64,000 nt of DNA from Dermacentor variabilis (taxonomy: Eukaryota > Arthropoda > Arachnida > Ixodida > Ixodidae). The position numbers were made by a program, and so were the translations under genes. The notes beneath the pieces are model-generated. The model was not told the origin of the DNA. It ran no database searches and saw nothing but the letters and a program-made list of their open reading frames with translations. The stretch spans positions 195,312,853 to 195,376,852 of the forward strand of contig NC_134568.1 of the NCBI RefSeq assembly GCF_050947875.1. The letters are read 5' to 3'. Of the stretch, positions 54,732 through 64,000 are shown one piece after another (within the stretch, counting starts at the first letter, position 1; every line of letters begins with the position of its first letter).

Positions 54732-55829
54732 GCCGTATAACGTTATCGAGTCCTTACGGCACGTATACAACATCGCTTTGCCGACTATTCTTTGCTGAGG
54801 ATCCGTTCTAGCGGCATTTTTAAATGTCCGTTGCACGGCGCCGCGATTTCCCACCAGCCACCGCAAGCTAAGAAAGAGGAAGCGGACCAATCGCAGACGT
54901 CGGCACCACCCTCTTCATCCGGTTATCTATGTTCATTGCGCTGGCTCGGCCCCATCGAAATCCGCTCCACTTGAGCGTGCTGCTCGCCCCTTTTCAGCCA
55001 ATTAGATAGGAAAAACCGCTCAATGTAAGCAATGTTATTCGTTTTGAAAGCAAACAAAAGGTACTTCCTATAAACGAGGAAAGCATTTGATTGGGCTGTT
55101 CAGGCAACGCTGCGGGTCACCGCCCGATGCTTGCGTCGGCGGTTACGTAAATTTGACGTCAGGAGATTGGAATAAAATCATATTGTAATAGTTTTACGTT
55201 GTAGGGCCCATGCCTACATTCAAGCCGAAGTCTTCAAACTAAGAGCTGGGGCCGCTAAAATCTTTTATGGATGTATGTTGCGTTTGCTGATTTGTACATA
55301 CGTCTTTGTTGGGGTTGTTCCTAACGTCTTTGTTGGCGTTGGGATGTTGCTGCGTTAGTTCCTGATTCAGGCATGGGATTCCCCGAGGAACTTAAATTGC
55401 ACCACGTCACCGACAACACAAATCGCCACTTCGTGGATGAATTCGCCCGTTTGCAGAGGAACAAAGAGACGATGTTTACAATGCAGTGCAGATTGGCATT
55501 CGAATAAAGACCAAGCTTGAGCCTTGCTTCTCTAAGCATATTCGCTCTGTAATGGCTGGCGCTGGCAGGACATGCGAAGGCGTGCACATCGGCGTGCATG
55601 TCACTGGAGCTTTTTGACCCAGTCATTGACTCGGAGTTGCGAGGCCTGTGTATCTAGCCCAATGTTTTAGGTGAATAACTTTCTCTGATTCTTTTTCTCG
55701 TTTTCGTGCTGGTCAGTGTTAGGCGTCTCACTTTTCGCCCCTATATAAATGCGTGAATGGAAATGACATGTCCCCTTCCGCAACATAGTTGCGGGGCGCG
55801 TTCGTCGCCGAACGCCAATATAGCTCTTT
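54732..55829. other. No recognisable gene
   Basis: I see no coding motif. Parts (near 54880-55200) look like tick repeat sequence from memory, but no second copy exists in this window to confirm it. Confidence 0.4.
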
Positions 55830-56066
55830 AAAATTAAATTATGGGCTTTTACGTGCCAAAACCACGATGTGATTACGAGGCACGCCGTAGTGGGGGGCTA
55901 CGGAAATTTCGGTCTACGTGGGGTTCTTTAACGTGCGCCTTTAAGTACAGAGGTGTTTTCGCATTTTGCCCCCATCTAAATGCGGCCGTCGTGACCGGGA
56001 TTCGATCCCCCGACCTCGTGCTTAGAAGCCCAACACGATAGACACTAAGCAACCACGGCGGGCCAG
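55830..56066 (-). mobile_element. tRNA-derived SINE with 11-base TSD
   Basis: Reverse complement of the SINE family at 25736 and 43595: CTTTTACGTGCCAAAACCAC, TTACGAGGCACGCCGTAGTG, TTCTTTAACGTGCGCC and, at the right end, the B-box (GGGATTCGATCCC) and A-box regions. An exact duplication TATAGCTCTTT lies at 55819-55829 and 56067-56077. Confidence 0.9.
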
Positions 56067-56077
56067 TATAGCTCTTT

Positions 56078-59000
56078 GAGACACACATATTGTCTCGCGA
56101 GAGCTTTGTGGCGTCTGAGCGTTTGTGCGGTGTATTGGAACACTTGGGAAGAAGAGCCCTTCTCTTCTCTCGCTGCCCTCTGCCCCTGTGGCGGCTGGTG
56201 AAGAGGGCTCCAGCTGCGGGAGAGGATGATCGGCTTATATTACGCCGCTACAGCTACATATGTGCTGGTTCATGGCTCTGTTCGTCAGGGAATTGCGCAA
56301 TGAAACAAAACGCTACCTCAATATCCTCACTGCTACGTATATACGCATTAAAGCCCATGATTCCTTTATTAAAGCTAACAGCTTTTTACAAGCTTTCTGC
56401 TATTCGCTTACTTTGACAATAATCGTCGATGGTTTCTTCCCATTTTTATTTTTTAATGCGACAGCGCATGATAGGACCCTCAACGGTCTTCGCGATTGAT
56501 ATCGATGCAACACTTCTTACTGGAGAGGGAGATCGCGCGGAGTCAACTGCAGAAGTGCGTGAGTGCCGTGGGAAGGAGTAGGGCGAAAGCGGAATACCTG
56601 CAGATTGTAGCAGAGTGAAGAGCACGGAAATTGCACGGTTGGCGGAGAATTGGTGCATCCGGTTACGTGAACACAGAGTGGGTGCCAGGCGTGTTGGCCT
56701 GTCATATTTCATCATGCGGCGCCAGGTTGACAACACGTCGAGCGTGCGTGGGTCACATTGTAGAGCTTATCGGCAGGAACCTTCGGAAATTTTACACATA
56801 TACTAGAGGTTGTATAAAGCGCCGTCTGGCAAGAGTTCTATCGGAAGAATTTAACAATTGCTTATTTATGGCCCATACCGAAGCAAATTAAATGTTCCGG
56901 GGCAATGGTGCGAGGAGACACGCTACTCGATGTGTCCGCTGCCGAGGCTCTCTCGCATTACATAGACCGGCGCCCCTAAGCGAGATTCCTCACCTGCCTC
57001 CTCCCATGCCGGGGCAGAGGGTCACGCGATCTTTACGTCAATTTCCCCGCCTCCTCCACTCGGCCTTTCCTACCTGCTTTTTTTTTATAGGTAATTTCAA
57101 GAGGCGATTTTCCGCATTCTGCGTTTCACCAGAATACCGAAGTTGTTTGCACTGCTGCTGCATATTTTCGGGCTGAAGGCGTTACGCCTTTGACGTGAAG
57201 TGCCTGTTATGTCATCTCTGCTGGTGGGTGAAGCGACTCCTCCGAGAAGAATGGCGCGTGATCTTTTGTTTGGCTTTCCAGCTCTACTTGCTGCGCACTT
57301 CTGCGTAATAATTTGGAGGCACGATCATCACCGCTTCATCAACACACTTCGCTTGTCTGTTTGCCCAAACCTGGTGAGGGGCCCTTTAAGAAACAAGAAC
57401 GCTGCGCTAGAGTGTCGCCATTCACCAAAATTCCGCGTCCCAAGAAGGTCCTGTCCGAGGCGTAGACATCGGCTGCGTTAAAAGTGAAGCGTTAGTATCA
57501 GGAGCACTGAACAGGAAAGCGACGAGTGTCCGAAACAGCAAAAGTGCGAAAACGGCATCGAAAACAAAAAGAAGTGCGAAAACGGCATCGTTCATACAGA
57601 GACAGACACAACCAAGCAGAATAGAAATAATGTGGTGTTTAATGACGCATTCTGCCTGCTGAAGATATGAGAGGACAAAAAGGCAAAAAAGAAATATGTT
57701 GAGCATCTCAACCACTAAGGGATTCGATGGTATGCGAAGTACTTTTCAGGTATTGTGTTATCAACCATTGTCTGGGCTTCTGCAAAGTGTTACCAGACGG
57801 ACGAACATGTTTGTGTAAGGCGAGAAATTGGGGGTGTGTATGTGCGATGCGAGCGATGCAAGCAAGGTGACGACGATAGTATGGGGGTAATGGCATGACG
57901 ACTGATTTGTTGCACTCCAGTGAAGAAGCATTATGGTGTCGTGCACCACAGGACACAACTTTATTCCCATACGATGTTATGCGGTACACCGTCCTATAGC
58001 TAAGCCGAAATACAAACAGCAGATTAGAAGTGCGCACAGTGAGAGATGTCGAGGCGGAGATGTGAGGAAGACTAAGGCTATTTGTGATACTCGTCGGAGG
58101 AATTACGGGGATGAGAGTTGTGTGCCACACATACCTAAATACTATTTAAGCATTCTATACTCCTTTTTTCACAGGGGCACATACCCATTCTGAATGATTG
58201 GCCGAAAATGGGCACATACTATATGGCCCAAGAATGAGGTCGAACAAATATAAGCAATTTAAGAAAATTAAAGTCGGTGAGCTACTCTCTTAAGAAGCAT
58301 GTGAGCTTTAGAAGTACATGCAAGCCGACATTGTATATTACATGCAGGTTTTATGCCATGATGTCACGCTTAATTGCGCAGAATGAACAGGTGTTCACTG
58401 GCTAGAACTTCATCGGTCAACATGTTTTGCTATTCAAGCAGGAGCATTCGGTGGCTCATACCAGAGTGCTGCAACAAAAATATTAGAAATCAAAGTAAGC
58501 GTTGAATATTATGTGCTATTCATGTGTCCCTTTGTACTTGTTTTGTACATTATACCTACAGGTCTTATGTTTTTATTTATTGTTATAAAAGAGCTGCTCT
58601 CACTAGCACTATTTATTCTGTAGAATTAAACCATACTTCTAGGCCCAACGTACGAAGTAACTGAAATATTAAGCCAAATAATGCTTTGCCTTATTTATAC
58701 AGGAGAGAAATGAAAGCGCCAGGAAGAAGTGAGTAGGAGTAGAGATCATAGACCGGAGGAGGGGGGGGTAGGGGGGATTGGAGGGAATTAGAAGCTTGGT
58801 AGTAGTCCACGATTGACCACGGACAAAGAAGGTCATGTTTATAGACATAAGATGATTAGGGGCAAGAATTCTATCGCATTAAAGTCACTCAGGTGTTGCG
58901 TGAAGACCTGTGTTTTCTATACCTCCAAGCGCATAGTGCTGGGAGGTATAGATTATAGTATAGGTATAGGTATACATATAGTATAGGTATTGTTTCGTCT

Positions 59001-60144
59001 GTCGTAAGGAAACTGACAAACTGATGTCAGCTGCGTTGATCGGTTTCGTGAGCTTCGTGCCCTGCTTGCCTGTTTTTCGTCTGGTGCGTTGCCTGACGGC
59101 TGTCGTACGAGCCATCCCTCTCGGTCTGCTGCACTGCAGGGCTTAGCTGCCTTTTCTAAATGTCTCTCTCTGACTAAGGATGACTTCTGGTGCCCTTCCT
59201 GTCTGCTCTCTTCCTGACCTACGTGGCTTGCCTTCTTGCCTCAACTACCACGTGACCCTGTAGCATCCCGCGCATACCCGCACTCCACAAAGCATTAGTC
59301 TCACAACTTACTAAGACCGAGAATAGTAAAATATTGGCCTTTCTTTATATAACCGTCTTCTGCTTGTTATTAGTGTTATCCAGGCTTCAGCTTATTCGCC
59401 CTCTATGACTGAGCCTTTTGACAGGCCGCTTTCGAGATATTGACGACAGCCCGCTCCATCCCGCTTGTTATTGCGATGTCAATTACACAAACACTTGAGT
59501 TTCGTTCGCACCGCCGCTGATGACCTGTTCCCTGTGCGCCACCGCATGCCCAGCCCGCGCGGCCGAGCGCATACGCGGCCCACGTGCGGTATGTTGGAGG
59601 TCACGTGGTCTGCCGTGGGTGCCAGCAGGGAGACCATGCGAGAGCGAGCCGATAAGGCTGGTGTCTTGATGCGCGCTCATGCACGATGTCTGCCGCGCTC
59701 CCAATGTTGAAGGAATTTCTTCCTCCGTGCTCCCAGTGCACGTGATCACGGTCACGTGATCTGCTGATTTTTCGAAGGTGCGGCGCAGTTTAAACGCACA
59801 GAATGTTCACTTTGGGGCAAACACGCGTGCTACGAGCTGCCGATGCTCCTCATCACGCCTGCGTTCGGACGGCAAGTGATGGCGGTCATCGAGTGGCTCT
59901 TGTTCGCGTGTATCTTCAGGCACGTGCCACCACGCGTGTTTAATTAGTAAGAGAAAGTTTACTGCAATATATACTTCCCGCAAAACTGCGAGCCTTACCT
60001 TGCGTTTGAAACCTTTCTGTCAGTGCCAATGCTTGGCCTTTCGGGCGTAACAGCAACTCTTCGAGCAAAACTGGGAAACTGTGTATCGAACTATTCTAGT
60101 GCTCCTTCGAACAACGTGAGAAGCTGAACCTTACCACTCTCAAC
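56078..60144. other. 4 kb without recognisable gene
   Basis: Overlapping short frames on both strands (56090-57715) show no domain. A small perfect hairpin CTATACCTCC/GGAGGTATAG lies at 58917-58951, followed by a TATAGGTATA-type repeat to 58990. A G-rich tract at 58754-58785 has several GG to GGGGGGGG runs. Confidence 0.45.
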
Positions 60145-60402
60145 CGAGAATCCTATTTCAGCCAGTATAAAGGATAGGAAAAAATGGAACTGGACAGACC
60201 ATGTAATGCGTAGGGCAGATAACCGTTGGACCATTAGAGTTATATTATGGGTGCCAAGGGAAGGGAAGCTCAGTCGAGGACAGCAGAAAAACTAGATGGG
60301 GTGATGAAATTTATAAATTTGCAGGTGCAAGTTGGAATGGGCTGGCGCAAGAAAGAATTGGAGCTCGCAGGGAGAGGCCTTCGCCCTGCAGTGGATATAT
60401 GG

Positions 60403-60445
<43 letters not shown>

Positions 60446-60447
60446 AG
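60145..60447 (+). mobile_element. RTE-like LINE 3' end with (GAT)n tail
   Basis: Frames read WNWTDHVMRRADNRWTIRVILW, VPREGKLSRGQ and FAGASWNGLAQERI. These match the C-terminal region of RTE/BovB-type ORF2 proteins (GHVARR-DNRWT ... W-P--GKR-RGRP ... A-DR--W). The 3' UTR GGCCTTCGCCCTGCAGTGG and the terminal (GAT)n repeat at 60402-60444 are typical RTE 3' ends. It is 5'-truncated to about 300 bases and has stops. Confidence 0.75.
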
Positions 60448-61539
60448 GATATTATCTGCTACATAGACCGTCCGTGATTATCGCCTCTTCCTTAATCTCG
60501 GTGCTCAAAATAGTATACACAGCTCTGTGGTGATTTGACCAAGAATGCCAAATAAGGACTCCAAGTTAACATTACCGCACGAGAGACTTCTTCCAGCAGA
60601 TACCCACCTGGGACACTTCCTGGGACACCTGGGACACCTGGAACACACATGCAGTATCCAAAAAAATGCAAATGAGTCACTGCAACAAAGAGAAACACAA
60701 GAAAGAAAATGTGTTCGGCAGCTGACTTGCGTATACCGTCTACAGTCCAGAAGGTCTGCGGAGATTATGGTGTCAATTGAAAGGCAATGTCACAAAATCA
60801 TATAAACAAGTATGCGTTAATCCCTCAAATAAATAATAACGCTTTTAATTCGACACCGAAATTCAAGAAATCAAAAATACTTGCGTCGACACATTGCAGT
60901 GAATCATCGTAACAAAACAATTTGTCCCACGTGACGTCAACTAAATACGTATAGCCGCAAAAGTACGCTTTTTTTCATCATAGTTATTCAACGTTTCCAC
61001 TGGGGCTCTTACTGCTTTTGCGCCTGTGAGTTATTTTTGTAACCACGTTCAATTTCAAAAGATCGCAGAAACGGCTGCACTCGGCTGCCACTGGACAGGT
61101 CAGCATTTGAGCACACAGTAGACAAATTTAAAGTCGAGGCACAAGATCCGCGTTTACTTGAATGTGACAGCAGTGTATTGGCATTTCTTAGGGCATCCCG
61201 ATAATACTGTGCGACAACGTTTACATGAGGGGCATTCTCATTCGTCCGAAACAAACCAGAACCTGTTTCCGGCGAGTGCGTTTTGTCGGTGATTGGTAGA
61301 GAGGAACATGCCGGCAGTAGTCTCATGTTTCCCTATTTCCCTGTGAGAGTCGACTTACCTTTTTCTATTTACCCTCTCCTGCCGCAATAATGCGATTGGT
61401 TTTCGTAGCGCACTACCACCATTTACATCAATCCGATGCAAAATAAGTAGGACGCGATGCGTCAGTGTCGTAGTGACGTAAATCCGGCTAGTACGTTTCC
61501 GTCGTTTGTGCAAAATAAATCACGTGGAAGCTCAAAGAC
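60448..61539. other. No recognisable gene
   Basis: It contains a short direct repeat CTGGGACAC/CTGGGACACC near 60608-60645. The frames at 60545-60805 and 61009-61326 are unsupported. Confidence 0.45.
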
Positions 61540-61990
61540 GAATTGAAGAAAAAGACATTAAACGTTCTTTTTTCACGTAATGAAGTCAGCTTGCTCTGGA
61601 GACAGTTATCCGGCCGCCTCACCAAAAATATCTGGTTTGATCAACAATCTAAAAGTTCCGAGTTATATTTCATAGATCCATGCATAAAATTGTCAATTCC
61701 GCCAAAGCTTAGAGATAACTGAAAATTTTTGACAATACTGCACCACCTGCGACTTGGTACAGCATATACGCAGCACCTTTTGCGCAGGATCAAATCTTGC
61801 CCTAGTCTGCCATACTCGTGTGGCCATCCAGACGAAGATGTGCACCACCACCTGCTCGAGGGCCCAAGCCATGAAACTGGCACAGGAGATTTGAGGGAAG
61901 ATCTAATTCTATTAGATCGACCACCATTTACCTTAAAAATTTACTTGGTCCAAGGCCAGCAACGGGGCTTCAGAGAAAAGCGCTTCTCGC
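61540..61990 (+). mobile_element. I-like LINE fragment (ORF2 C-terminus)
   Basis: A single frame reads FIDPCIKLSIPPKLRDN, a TGA at 61719-61721, then LTILHHLRLGTAYTQHLLRR, a Cys/His stretch (YSCGHPDEDVHHHLLEGP) and LILLDRPPFTLK. LLHRLRLG-T plus C-x-C-H..DE-VHHLL-EC is the C-terminal signature of the I-like LINEs elsewhere in the window. The last Cys is replaced by Gly. Boundaries are approximate. Confidence 0.65.
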
Positions 61991-62209
61991 TTTAAATGTT
62001 TTTTAGAAAACAGCGGTATCTTGGATCTGTGCTAAATTTTAGTGTCCGCTGAAAGATACATCTATTACGTATTACTTTTTCTTCAAACTGGCCCCTGGTC
62101 TGATTTAAGACGTTCAAGTGAACCAATGGAAAATGATCATTGCTGTAGACACAATAGATGGGAAGACGGTGCAAACTCTACCTGACCTGTCTCAACACTG
62201 TAATGTCAA

Positions 62210-63086
62210 CACGCGATACCACAGGGCGCGAATGTAACAGCCGGTGTCATATCTGATGTTGACCTAGAACTTCAAGAAGACGTTTTGAAAACCATGATCG
62301 TTTGCACGCCACCTTGCAAAATCATCAGCGCTCGAAGGCTCGACTCGTTAATGTGTGTGAAGGTACTCTTTGACTGTGAAAAGCTACCTAGCCATATAAA
62401 GGCTAGACTGGTGCGATATCCAGTTCGACCGTTCGTACCAAAGACTTTGCAGTGCCGTAAATGTCTAAAGATTGGACATGTACAGGACTACTGCAAAAGT
62501 GTTGTGGTCTGTACCAAATGTGGAAAACATCACGACGTAACTTCTTGCGACAGTCCCACATCTCGCTGCTCTAACTGCGAAGGTGAACACTTGACAACAG
62601 ACAAAGACTGTCCCACACTGAAGGAAAAGCTAAAAGCTCTGAAAAATAAAGCTAAAAAGACGGCATCAGGAGAGAATACACGTAGCCATAGCGTCCGTCC
62701 AGTGGCTGCAAGTGCAAATGCCACAACTTAATATGTAACTGCAAGTTCGAAGAATAGCGCAGACACTGTGCATCGGAGGGAAGGGGGGAGGCGGTACTTC
62801 TGCCTCTTAGCGACATCGTGGCCGGTGCTTCCATCGAAAGCATCATAACATGTCTCTACCGAGATCACGCCTCCGAAAGCGTCCGAACCAGCTTCTGCCA
62901 AGGCCCCGTCTACAGCAGAAAACGCTGTAAATAGGGAGCCCAGAACGGTCTCAGTCAACGACGAAGCCCAGCTTATCAACCCTCTGTAGATGCTTGTCAA
63001 CACCATTAGGTCTCTGATTGCCGTTTGTCAGAAACCAGCAGCATTAGCCGCAGAACAACTTCTCAGAGCTCTCGTTCTAGTTCTAC
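62210..63086 (+). pseudogene. I/jockey-like LINE ORF1 fragment with three zinc knuckles
   Basis: The frame 62285-62731 reads MKTMIVCTPPCKIISARRLD and VKVLFDCEKLPSHIKARLVRYPV. Three Cys/His knuckles follow: CRKCLKIGHVQDYC, CTKCGKHHDVTSC and CSNCEGEHLTTDKDC. A Lys-rich coil (KEKLKALKNKAKKT) comes next. The frame is open upstream of the ATG (VDLELQEDVLKTM), so the start is missing. After a stop at 62729 the plus strand still reads ORF1-tail-like sequence (NAVNREPRTVSVNDEAQLIN, RSLIAVCQKPAALAAEQLL) up to about 63080, where a hairpin-array element begins. It is an isolated ORF1 piece; no ORF2 follows. Confidence 0.7.
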
Positions 63087-63290
63087 ACTCTAAGAAAAAA
63101 AGGACTAAAAGGGGTAGGGAGGTTAGTCCTTTTGGGGACTAACTGATTTGCCACAACCATTAGTCCTTTTGGGGACGAACTGACATGGGATGAACTGTTA
63201 CTCCCCATGCGCTTACTCCTTCGGGGACTAACAGTTGCCCCTGCCTGATGGTCCTCAAGGGAGTAACTGTAATTCGTTCCGATGCTCCGC
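63086..63290. repeat. Element made of short hairpins
   Basis: It begins CACTCTAAGAAAAAAAGGAC. It contains GTTAGTCCTTTTGGGGACTAAC at 63122-63143, a near-copy at 63160-63182 (ATTAGTCCTTTTGGGGACGAAC) and two looser dyads using TTACTCC/GGAGTAA near 63197-63270. The repeated short dyads resemble the organisation at 18646-18876 but with a different unit. It lies between a LINE ORF1 fragment and a SINE head. Confidence 0.7.
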
Positions 63291-63349
63291 AAACGTGTAA
63301 TTAATTAAAATAGGCATTTATACTCTAATAAAAAAATTAATGAGCTGAA

Positions 63350-63440
63350 AAAAAAAAACGTGCCCAACAGCACGATTCGAACTCACGTCCTCTCGCTCAC
63401 AAGTCAGGTACTCTAACCACTTCACCACGCCGCTTGCTTG
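63350..63440 (-). mobile_element. tRNA-derived SINE head with pol III terminator-like T run
   Basis: On the minus strand an A-box (TGGTGAAGTGGTTAGAG) and a B-box (AGTTCGAATC) are spaced as in a tRNA gene. The sequence ends GGGCACG followed by a run of ten Ts, which could terminate RNA polymerase III. The loop CTTGTGA would place TGT (Thr) as anticodon, but the anticodon and T stems are poorly paired, so I do not call a functional tRNA. Confidence 0.55.
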
Positions 63441-63631
63441 GCAAGACGGGCTATTTCGACAAGGTTAAGCATGGGAACGCAAGTGCGGCAATATAAAAGT
63501 GACTGTATTTTGTGCAAGCTATGCAGTCAGAGTCTAACGGTGAGTGTACTTGCAACCATAAGCGACTGCGAAAAGAAATCAGCCCGAGTATTTTTAGGGT
63601 GATTTAAACTGAGGCACTACGCCATGCATAC

Positions 63632-63714
63632 GTGTAGCGAGCTCAAACGGGGCACCGAAGACGACAGAGAAGGGCAATTTCTCTGTCGCTTAGCGCGTGC
63701 CGTTTGAGCTACAC
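63632..63714. repeat. Imperfect hairpin
   Basis: GTGTAGCGAGCTCAAACGGG...GACAGAGAA (63632-63671) pairs with TTCTCTGTCGC...CCGTTTGAGCTACAC (63679-63714), with a few mismatches and one small bulge. No coding content. Confidence 0.6.
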
Positions 63715-64000
63715 ATCGCTTCAGTTCGCAACCTCCTTGGAACGGAAGGAACTTAGGTACTATAGACCAAGAAAATCTAGCCGTCTATCAGTGACTTGCG
63801 CGTTTAATGTGTATCGCTCACTTATGGGGTGCGCACGAAGGGCATGCCTCTTCACATTCCAGTTTTAAGTTTCACGTAATTTTCTCACGAAGAGGCAAGG
63901 TGCTGCTTTGCATGTAGTTCAATAGACAATGCACGAACTTCGAACCATTCACGATTTATAGACAATACCGTTTTCGCCGCATCGTTCCATGACACGGACG

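Overview
This 64 kb window looks like genomic DNA from an arthropod, most likely a hard tick. The evidence is several tRNA-derived SINE families that I recognise from memory as tick repeats, plus a dense mix of CR1/L2-like, I-like (RNase H-bearing) and RTE-like LINEs, one Ty3/gypsy-type LTR element and satellite or hairpin repeats. I see no convincing host protein-coding gene, no rRNA and no intact tRNA. Nearly every recognisable coding stretch belongs to a retroelement, and nearly all are broken by stops and frameshifts.

Layout. 0-5 kb: two copies of dispersed repeat A and one SINE. 5-6.8 kb: a minus-strand CR1-like LINE split by repeat B, which is itself split by a SINE with a 13-base target-site duplication (TSD). 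6.8-7 kb: a long hairpin. 7.2-16.9 kb: a plus-strand L2/CR1-like LINE with a 2A-like peptide at the start of ORF1. Its reverse transcriptase is interrupted by a 5,361-base LTR element on the minus strand (TSD ATTCT), whose gag is in turn interrupted by an 814-base solo LTR (TSD AGCT). 16.9-18.1 kb: a minus-strand CR1-like fragment carrying a 185-base duplication. 18.6-18.9 kb: an array of short hairpins. 21.8-23.5 kb: LINE 3' ends and a 327-base tandem duplication. 25.4-28.3 kb: a CR1-like LINE with a SINE in ORF1. 28.5-29.4 kb: a long hairpin and repeat A. 29.4-35 kb: no recognisable content. 35-38.3 kb: a second 2A-like ORF, a roughly 60-base-monomer satellite with higher-order structure, and an I-like LINE inserted in repeat X. 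38.8-41.2 kb: an element with an embedded tRNA-like module and an inverted pair of repeat X. 43.6-45.9 kb: a SINE, then a CR1-like LINE with an I-like LINE inside it. 47-47.6 kb: repeat A. 48.5-54 kb: a nearly full-length I-like LINE with a 16-base TSD and an apparent 5' inversion. 54.1-54.7 kb: another I-like 3' end with an 11-base TSD. 55.8-64 kb: a SINE, an RTE 3' end, I-like fragments, a hairpin-array element and a tRNA-like SINE head.

The parts work together only as a transposition record. LINEs presumably supplied the machinery for their own copies and for the SINEs, as the target-site duplications and simple-repeat tails suggest, and later insertions interrupted earlier ones, so their relative order can be read. 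The most unusual items are the LTR element whose integrase directly follows the protease, two 2A-like motifs, the 5'-inverted LINE, and the higher-order satellite.
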